Assembly (NCBI GenBank): GCA_018822845.1
Contig: JAHJJD010000054.1
Location: forward strand, 1-64,000
DNA from: Gammaproteobacteria bacterium
Lineage (GTDB): Bacteria; Pseudomonadota; Gammaproteobacteria; Thiotrichales; Thiotrichaceae
Length of the DNA stretch: 64,000 nt
Direction of reading: 5' to 3'
Shown here: positions 56,718 to 64,000 of the stretch, in pieces
Layout of the letters: the number at the start of each line of letters is the position of its first letter
Position numbering within the stretch: position 1 is the first letter of the stretch
Notes under the pieces: model-generated
What the model was told of the DNA's origin: nothing
What the model saw: only the letters and a program-made list of their open reading frames with translations
Databases searched by the model: none
Program-made: the position numbers and the translations under genes

Positions 56718-57742
56718 GCGTTCTGCCTCTGTGCGAGCAAACTTTCAAGTTGTTTATGAATGCGTTGGGGGACTTTTGCGATAACTTCCGTGCGGGCGAT
56801 GCCGATGGCGTTGGCGTAAGCGAGACTGTCCGCTCCACCATGACTTTTGACAACAATACCCTGCAAGCCCAACAAGCTTGCCCCATTATAGCGTCTGGGG
56901 TCAAACTTGCGCCGGAATGATTTCAGTACCGGCAGGGAAATCAGTGCCGCCAGGCGGGTAAACAGGTTGGCCGTGTATTCTGCCTTGAGCTGGGAAGACA
57001 CCATTTTCGCCAAACCCTCACTGGTCTTGAGCGCCACATTACCGACGAAACCATCACACACCACTACATCAACGTTGCCGTGGTAGATGTCATCACCTTC
57101 CACATAGCCGATGTAATTGAGTGGGCAATCCTGCAACAAGGCATTGGCGGCCTTGACCTGCTCGTTGCCCTTGATCGCTTCCTGCCCGATATTGAGCAAA
57201 CCAACCCTGGGATTGGAATTATTGTCGATGGCCTTGGCCAGCTCGGAACCCATCAGGGCAAACTGGTAAAGGTGTTCCGCTTCGGAATCGACATTCGCCC
57301 CCAGATCAAGCATGTGGGTATGCCCATTGGTGGAAGGAAGCACCGTGCAAATGGCTGGACGGTCGATACCGGGCAAGGTTTTCAGCACGAAACGCGCTGT
57401 CGCCATCAGTGCACCGGTATTCCCGGCACTGACTGCGGCATCGGCTTCGCCAGCCTTGACCATATTAATGGCGATGCGCATGGAAGAATCTTTTTTGTTC
57501 TTCATCGCGATAGCTGGAGATTCATCCATCGCCACAACCTGTGTAGCGTGCCTGATTTGTAATCTGTTACCGGGTGCGGCTTTGTGCTGTTGCAGGGCTT
57601 CAGTGATTTGTGTTTCATCACCAACCAGGGTCAGCGCAATATCGTTGTATTGTTGCAGGGCTTTCAGGGCAGCCGGAACCACCACTGACAATCCATGATC
57701 TCCCCCCATCGCATCCAGCGCGATGCGATACTGTTCACTCAT
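56714..57742 (-). CDS. plsX: Phosphate acyltransferase PlsX
   Basis: A 342-aa enzyme making acyl-phosphate from acyl-ACP for phospholipid synthesis. [11 protein letters not shown] at the N-terminus, [12 protein letters not shown], and [17 protein letters not shown] are family motifs. ATG 57742 with a GGGGAG site is chosen over 57778. It is downstream of rpmF and coupled to fabH. Confidence 0.96.
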   Translation of the reverse strand: MSEQYRIALDAMGGDHGLSVVVPAALKALQQYNDIALTLVGDETQITEALQQHKAAPGNRLQIRHATQVVAMDESPAIAMKNKKDSSMRIAINMVKAGEADAAVSAGNTGALMATARFVLKTLPGIDRPAICTVLPSTNGHTHMLDLGANVDSEAEHLYQFALMGSELAKAIDNNSNPRVGLLNIGQEAIKGNEQVKAANALLQDCPLNYIGYVEGDDIYHGNVDVVVCDGFVGNVALKTSEGLAKMVSSQLKAEYTANLFTRLAALISLPVLKSFRRKFDPRRYNGASLLGLQGIVVKSHGGADSLAYANAIGIARTEVIAKVPQRIHKQLESLLAQRQNA

Positions 57743-57760
57743 GTTCTCCCCTTCTCCTGA

Positions 57761-57787
57761 AAAAAAATCGCGGGTCAAGCCCGCGAT
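57761..57787 (-). terminator. Terminator or attenuator between rpmF and plsX
   Basis: On the minus strand AATCGCGGG-CTTGA-CCCGCGATT is followed by a T-run. It lies between rpmF and plsX, so some transcripts probably stop after rpmF while others read into plsX-fabH. Confidence 0.8.
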
Positions 57788-57827
57788 TCTATATCATCTG
57801 GTTGTAGAAGTACCAAGCATTAGTGGC

Positions 57828-58025
57828 TTAGTCTTCGTCGTCTTCCACTTCCACTGCATTCTTGATGATCTGACGGCCACGGTAGAAACCATCCGCAGTC
57901 ATGTGATGACGCAGGTGAGTTTCACCGGATACCGGATCAACCGACAGGGTTGGGTTTTTCAGCGCATCGTGTGAACGACGCATACCACGCTTAGAACGTG
58001 TCATTCGGGCTTGACCGACTGCCAT
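57828..58025 (-). CDS. rpmF: Large ribosomal subunit protein bL32
   Basis: A 65-aa ribosomal protein. [14 protein letters not shown] at the N-terminus is the bL32 signature, and GFYRGRQ lies near the end. The cysteine-free form needs no zinc. GGAG precedes the ATG, 6 bp after the yceD stop. The acidic tail (VEVEDDED) slightly lengthens it. Confidence 0.96.
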   Translation of the reverse strand: MAVGQARMTRSKRGMRRSHDALKNPTLSVDPVSGETHLRHHMTADGFYRGRQIIKNAVEVEDDED

Positions 58026-58031
58026 CGTTAG

Positions 58032-58577
58032 TTACTCCGTTGTTTTCCAATCTTTCAAAACCGCAAAGGGATTTTTTTTGCCTTCCGGCGCATCATCCTC
58101 TTGCGAAGCCTGTGTTGCAGCTATCTCCGACGGCAATGCTTCAATCAGTTCCCGCACCGGTTCACACTGCTCATGCCGAGCCACCAAAGGCAAGGCAAGG
58201 AGAATTTCATCTTCAATAAAATCCTGTATGAACAGCCGGTCATCCTCCACCAGCCAGGCTTCAAGACCTTCCTGTTCGGGACGTTCATCCGACTCAAACG
58301 TCGTCAAGGCTACCTGTATCGGGTTGTCAATGGCGATTTCAACCGGTTGCAGACAATGCTGGCATTCCTGCACTACAATCCCACGCACATGCCCTTTGAT
58401 CATGGGCAAGCGGGAAATACTCCGGGTAAACTCCAGTTCCACCTCAAAATCCCCGGTTTCTGCCAGCGCAACTTCCGCTAAACGCGGCATTTGTTTAAGC
58501 AGCACCAAACCGGTCATGCATTTTTTCTGCTCAACCAATCGGAAGGGATTAACGTCTACGGGTAACCTGTTCAACAT
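58032..58577 (-). CDS. yceD: 23S rRNA accumulation protein YceD (DUF177)
   Basis: A 181-aa protein needed for 23S rRNA accumulation. QECQHCLQPV is the conserved Cys pair, EDEILLALPLV lies in the later domain, and KKNPFAVLKDWK is the family C-terminus. I choose ATG 58577 (MLNRLPVDVNPFRL) because it matches family N-termini. ATG 58601 would lie upstream of the likely transcription start. It heads yceD-rpmF-plsX-fabH-CYTH. Confidence 0.9.
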   Translation of the reverse strand: MLNRLPVDVNPFRLVEQKKCMTGLVLLKQMPRLAEVALAETGDFEVELEFTRSISRLPMIKGHVRGIVVQECQHCLQPVEIAIDNPIQVALTTFESDERPEQEGLEAWLVEDDRLFIQDFIEDEILLALPLVARHEQCEPVRELIEALPSEIAATQASQEDDAPEGKKNPFAVLKDWKTTE

Positions 58578-58586
58578 AAGCGCGCG

Positions 58587-58616
58587 ATTATAAGAATCCA
58601 TACCCGCTAGTGTAAA
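58587..58616 (-). promoter_or_regulatory. Sigma-70 promoter of the yceD operon
   Basis: On the minus strand TTTACA (58616-58611) and TATAAT (58592-58587) are spaced by 18 bp. The predicted start of transcription falls at about 58580, only a few bases before ATG 58577, so the mRNA would have almost no leader. Confidence 0.6.
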
Positions 58617-58702
58617 GAAATTTCTGGCTTTTTTACTTGGGGATTACATATATCTTGCGTATCATTTCGCGCTTTTCTACCAGATACGCCACAATAGACC
58701 AC

Positions 58703-59293
58703 ATGAGCGCACAACGTAAACTGATCCTCGGCTCCACTTCCCCCTACCGCCGCGAACTGATGCAACGCCTGCACACCCCGTTTGAAACTGCCGCCCCCGA
58801 CATCGACGAAACCCGTCTTGAGGGTGAAAGCGCCCGCGACATGGTACTGCGCCTGTCGCTGGAAAAAGCCCGGAAGGTGGCGGAACAGCACCCTGATGCC
58901 CTGATCATCGGCTCCGACCAGTGTGCCGTGCTGCACGAACAAATTATCGGCAAACCCGGCTCGCACGAAAATGCGGTGAAGCAGTTGCAGAATTCATCCG
59001 GCGAAACGGTCTATTTCCTGACAGGTCTGTGTCTGTATGACAGCCGCGATGGCAGCTACCAACTGGATGTCGTGCCCTTTCAGGTAGACTTCCGCCAACT
59101 GACGGATGGGGAAATCGACCGCTACCTGCGCAAGGATCAGCCTTATAACTGTGCAGGCAGCTTCCGCTCGGAAAGTCTGGGAATTACCCTGTTTAAACGT
59201 ATGCATGGCGACGACCCCACCGCACTGATGGGGCTGCCACTGATCCGTCTGAGCCAGATGTTCCAACAGGCAGGGCTGGATTTGCTGGGATAA
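58703..59293 (+). CDS. Maf-like nucleotide pyrophosphatase (YceF type)
   Basis: A 196-aa Maf-family protein that hydrolyses modified nucleoside triphosphates; the YceF group prefers m7GTP. LILGSTSPYRRELMQRL is the substrate-binding N-terminus, IIGSDQCAVL includes the catalytic Asp, and GKPGSHENAVKQL is also conserved. ATG 58703 is chosen over the long upstream frame. It is divergent from yceD, the usual gammaproteobacterial neighbour. Confidence 0.92.
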   Translation: MSAQRKLILGSTSPYRRELMQRLHTPFETAAPDIDETRLEGESARDMVLRLSLEKARKVAEQHPDALIIGSDQCAVLHEQIIGKPGSHENAVKQLQNSSGETVYFLTGLCLYDSRDGSYQLDVVPFQVDFRQLTDGEIDRYLRKDQPYNCAGSFRSESLGITLFKRMHGDDPTALMGLPLIRLSQMFQQAGLDLLG

Positions 59294-59309
59294 GCGGAGT
59301 TACATACCA

Positions 59310-59972
59310 TCATTTGCAGTCTTTTTGTGGTGAAACCCAACCCTTTTCCAGACTGCTCAACATGTATTCAATCATGGACTTGAATTCACTGATGGAACGG
59401 CTGTTGCTACCACCGTGTGCGTACATGTGACCTTTGCCATCAATCACGCTTCTTGCCAGCGCGTCAATATCCTTGTCCTTGCGTTCTTCCCAAGTTTCCG
59501 GACTACCCAGCTTGGGTGCTCCCAGATCGCCATAATCATGACACTTGAAACAAACCTGCTCATACAGCTTGCGACCGTGCAACAGATTCAAATGACGTTC
59601 CTTGTCTGCTGCACTGGCGGTATTGACCTGTTTTTGGCTGTCCGCATCCGTTACTGTGCCCATCATATAGCTGATCATGCTGCGCAGTTCCCACTCAGAC
59701 CAGACCGGACTGATACCTTTTGAATACATGTGACTGGGGCCGTCAATCACCCCCTTGAACAAGGTATCCTCCCCCAGCGGCAAACGTTTGGCCCAATCAG
59801 CCTTGTCAGCAGGACGCGGGGCATTGCCCAGACCCCGATCATGGCACATGAAACAATAGGTTTCATATAAGCTTTTGCCCGCAACCGGATCAAGCGGTTT
59901 GTCTTCAGCTACAGCACTCCATGTGCTAAGGGAAAGTGCGGCGAACAGGGTAGAAACCATCAGCCTTTTCAT
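59310..59972 (-). CDS. Dihaem periplasmic cytochrome c
   Basis: A 220-aa exported protein with a signal peptide (MKRLMVSTLFAALSLSTWSA) and two class I cytochrome c domains, each with a haem motif (CFMCH and CFKCH). Probable distal Met ligands are in SHMYSKG and GHMYAHGG. AAGGAG lies before ATG 59972. The cytochrome c5-like halves suggest internal duplication and a role as a soluble electron carrier. The partner oxidase or dehydrogenase is not in the window. Confidence 0.9.
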   Translation of the reverse strand: MKRLMVSTLFAALSLSTWSAVAEDKPLDPVAGKSLYETYCFMCHDRGLGNAPRPADKADWAKRLPLGEDTLFKGVIDGPSHMYSKGISPVWSEWELRSMISYMMGTVTDADSQKQVNTASAADKERHLNLLHGRKLYEQVCFKCHDYGDLGAPKLGSPETWEERKDKDIDALARSVIDGKGHMYAHGGSNSRSISEFKSMIEYMLSSLEKGWVSPQKDCK

Positions 59973-60058
59973 ACTGCTACTCCTTGCAGTTAATAGACAG
60001 CGTATCAAGAAACCTTCTATCCCCAGTCTAGTACATTCCCACAAGAAAAATAGCGATA

Positions 60059-61913
<1,855 letters not shown>

Positions 61914-61966
61914 TTATTTTGCCGATTAACGGCCACCTTTGCAAAACGCTCTGCTAACATCCGCGC

Positions 61967-63799
61967 ATGGAAATCATAATGCGCGAATACGGAAGCATCA
62001 TCCGCCAGAAATGGGGCTGGTTCCTGCTGGTCATGCTCGGCATTTCGGGTGGTGCGGGGCTGGAAGTGCTGGTTCCACTGTTTTACAAGGATATTGCCAA
62101 CAACCTGGTCAAACCTTTCAGCGATGCAACCTACCAGTTGCTGCTGGAAAGCCTGTTCGCCATCGCCCTCACCTACGGCGCGATCTGGCTGAGCTGGCGG
62201 GTGCTGGAACTGGGCATGATCATGTTCCAGAGCTGGGGGCTGAACAGGCTCGACAAGCGCTGTTTCGACGTGCTGACCCAACAGCGCCAGCACTTTTTCG
62301 AGAATAATTTCGCAGGCAGTCTGGTCAAGCAGGCATACCGCTTCATCAAGGCGTTTGAAACCGTCATCGACTGGCTGATTTTCCAGTTTTACGGCAACCT
62401 GCTGCAAATCACGCTGGCTTTCTTCATCTTCTTCCAGCAGCAACCGCGCTTCGCCCTGTACTTCCTGGTCTGGGTGGTGATTTTCCTCGGCTGGAGCGGC
62501 GGCTATCTGGTGTGGAAACTGAAATACGACAAGCGCGTGGCAGCGATGGACTCCAAACTCGGCGGCGCGTATGCCGATGGCGTCAGCAATATTGCCATCA
62601 TCAAAAGCTTCGCGCTGGAAACGCAGGAAAACGCCAATATCGGCGGCATTGCTGACGAATCCTACCAGAAGCGCAATGTGGCCTGGCTGCTGACCTTCGT
62701 CTCGTTTGCAGTGCAAAGCACGCTGGTGTTCGGCATCGAACTGCTGCTGATCTACTGGATGATCGGCGAATGGAAACAGGGTGCATTTGAAATCGGCGAA
62801 TTCGTGCTGTTCCAGACCGTGCTGCTGATCCTGATCAAGCACCTGTGGGAATTCGGCATGAATTTCCGGCGCTTTTTCAACGTGCTGGCGGATGCGCAGG
62901 AAATGGCCGATGTATTCCGCCAGACCGATCTGGATCGGGATCGGGAGGGGATGCAGGCGCATATCATCCGGCAGGGGGACATCCGTTTCGAGCAAGTGAG
63001 GTTTGCTTATGGCGGAGGAAAGAACCCCATCCCCAGCCCTTCCCTTGTCAGGGAAGGGAGCGAGGAGACTCCTCCCCTGACAAGGGGAGGCCGGGAGGGG
63101 TTTCTTCCAGGCTTGTTTGAGGGTTTCAACCTGCACATCAAGCCGGGGGAAAAGGTGGCACTGGTAGGGCATTCCGGTTCCGGCAAGACTTCGCTGACCA
63201 AGCTGCTGTTCCGTTTTGTCGACCCGCAGTCAGGCAGAATCCTGTTCGATGGGGTGGATGCGCAGGATTTCAGCCTGCGTTCGCTGCGCCAGCAGATCTC
63301 GCTGGTGCCGCAACAGCCGGAACTGTTCCACCGCAGCATCCGCGACAATATCGCGCTGGGCAAGGCTGTCAGCGAGGAACAATTGCGTGAGGTCGCCCGC
63401 AAGGCACGCGCGCTGGATTTCATCGACAAGCTGCCCAAAGGTTTCGACACGCTGGTGGGGGAACGTGGTGTGAAACTTTCCGGCGGGGAAAAGCAGCGGG
63501 TGGCACTGGCAAGAGCCTTCCTCGAAGACGCACCCATCGTAGTGCTGGACGAAGCCACCAGCGCACTGGATTCCCTCACCGAACAGCAGATTCAGGTGGC
63601 CATTTTCGAGCTGATCGAAAGCAAGACTGCGATGGTGATTGCACACCGGCTTTCCACCATCCTGCGCATGGATCGCATCATCGTGCTGGAAAACGGCCAG
63701 ATCATTGAGCAGGGTACGCACGCGGAACTGCTGGCGCTGCAAGGCCGTTATTACGACATGTGGCAGCACCAGAGTGGTGAATTCCTCAATAGCGACTAG
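61967..63799 (+). CDS. ABC exporter (fused TMD-NBD) with in-frame repeat insertion
   Basis: A 610-aa half-transporter. Residues 1-320 hold six membrane helices. The NBD has Walker A GHSGSGKT (about 401), signature LSGGEKQRVALARAF (about 504), Walker B IVVLDEATSALD and a switch His in VIAHRLSTIL. Between the A-loop tyrosine (FAYGGG) and LFEGFNLHIKPGEK is an extra segment of about 26 residues (353-378) encoded by a palindromic element. Substrate unknown; lipid, peptide or drug export are options. ATG 61979 is an alternative start. Confidence 0.92.
   Translation: MEIIMREYGSIIRQKWGWFLLVMLGISGGAGLEVLVPLFYKDIANNLVKPFSDATYQLLLESLFAIALTYGAIWLSWRVLELGMIMFQSWGLNRLDKRCFDVLTQQRQHFFENNFAGSLVKQAYRFIKAFETVIDWLIFQFYGNLLQITLAFFIFFQQQPRFALYFLVWVVIFLGWSGGYLVWKLKYDKRVAAMDSKLGGAYADGVSNIAIIKSFALETQENANIGGIADESYQKRNVAWLLTFVSFAVQSTLVFGIELLLIYWMIGEWKQGAFEIGEFVLFQTVLLILIKHLWEFGMNFRRFFNVLADAQEMADVFRQTDLDRDREGMQAHIIRQGDIRFEQVRFAYGGGKNPIPSPSLVREGSEETPPLTRGGREGFLPGLFEGFNLHIKPGEKVALVGHSGSGKTSLTKLLFRFVDPQSGRILFDGVDAQDFSLRSLRQQISLVPQQPELFHRSIRDNIALGKAVSEEQLREVARKARALDFIDKLPKGFDTLVGERGVKLSGGEKQRVALARAFLEDAPIVVLDEATSALDSLTEQQIQVAIFELIESKTAMVIAHRLSTILRMDRIIVLENGQIIEQGTHAELLALQGRYYDMWQHQSGEFLNSD
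63025..63101. repeat. Family C palindromic element inside the ABC transporter gene
   Basis: Two hairpins, CCCTTCCC-TTGTCA-GGGAAGGG (63037-63058) and CCTCCCCT...AGGGGAGG (63071-63090). TTGTCAGGG and CCCTGACAA also pair across them. It is translated in frame as NPIPSPSLVREG and PPLTRGGREG, in a loop of the ATPase domain. Confidence 0.85.
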
Positions 63800-63865
63800 C
63801 CGTTACAATCCCGCACCAGCCTGCCCTACCCTGGCAAAACCTGTGGACAGCGAGAGGGTTGCTGT

Positions 63866-64000
63866 TTACTTGGCGGTAACGGTGGTCGTCACCATATCGC
63901 CATCCTGCATCACCGGGCTATCCGCACCTTTGCCCTCACCAAACTCATAGATGCCGGGTTTCATGCCATCTTTCTCGGTATGCAGCATCAGCATCAACAT
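63866..64000 (-). CDS. C-terminal end of an unidentified gene, cut by the window
   Basis: A 44-codon open frame runs from the window edge to TAA at 63866-63868. It contains MKPGIYEFGEGKGADSPVM and ends MVTTTVTAK. An ATG sits exactly at the edge, but other ATGs follow and the true start is probably outside. The beta-rich, Gly-rich composition suggests an exported protein, but no family was recognised. Confidence 0.55.
   Translation of the reverse strand: MLMLMLHTEKDGMKPGIYEFGEGKGADSPVMQDGDMVTTTVTAK

Overview
The window looks like a mid-GC gammaproteobacterial chromosome. The gene families (SdhE, MnmH/SelD, YceD-RpmF-PlsX-FabH, ZapE, SucABCD, GspDEF, PgsA-UvrC) are typical of Gammaproteobacteria. 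Their combination with a type III-B CRISPR locus and dispersed palindromic repeats reminds me of Thiotrichales (Thiothrix-like sulfur oxidisers). That placement is inference from gene content, not proof. No rRNA or tRNA gene was seen.

Region 1 (1-12,440) is a type III-B (Cmr) CRISPR-Cas locus on the minus strand. The order is cas6, an NE0113-family CARF protein (putative ring nuclease), a small membrane protein, cmr1, cmr2/cas10, cmr3, cmr4, cmr5, cmr6, a TumE/TumA-like toxin-antitoxin pair, a CARF-HEPN RNase (Csx2/TM1812 family), and finally a 36-bp-repeat array that runs off the left edge. Cas10 keeps GGDD but has no visible HD nuclease domain, so interference probably relies on Cmr4 RNA cleavage plus cyclic oligoadenylate signalling to the CARF-HEPN RNase. 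No cas1/cas2 is in the window.

Region 2 (12,441-27,900) holds an orphan Xre/MbcA-like gene, a small conserved protein, selD-mnmH (selenophosphate supply and 2-selenouridine tRNA modification), a sugar transferase, gspDEF with an upstream Rossmann protein, a plus-strand trio (coiled-coil protein, secreted protein, lipoprotein), three secreted minus-strand proteins, and a LuxR-type HTH remnant.

Region 3 (27,900-46,510) is a TCA-cycle supercluster. Minus strand: sucA-zapE, sucB-lpd, sucC-sucD, gltA, acnB. Plus strand: a GntR/FCD regulator, sdhCDAB, two tandem SdhE-family genes and a rhodanese. Copies of a WTTGTCGACAWW-like palindrome lie between sucA and gntR and upstream of sucB, suggesting one regulon. 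GC-rich palindromic elements lie between these operons, and two sit in frame inside sucB.

Region 4 (46,510-64,000) holds an OmpA-like / 43-residue membrane protein / HhH membrane protein cluster, pgsA-uvrC, ppdK, rhlE, a CYTH protein and the yceD-rpmF-plsX-fabH lipid operon, maf, a dihaem cytochrome c, aroE, hemB, an ABC exporter with another in-frame palindromic insertion, and the 3' end of a gene cut by the right edge.
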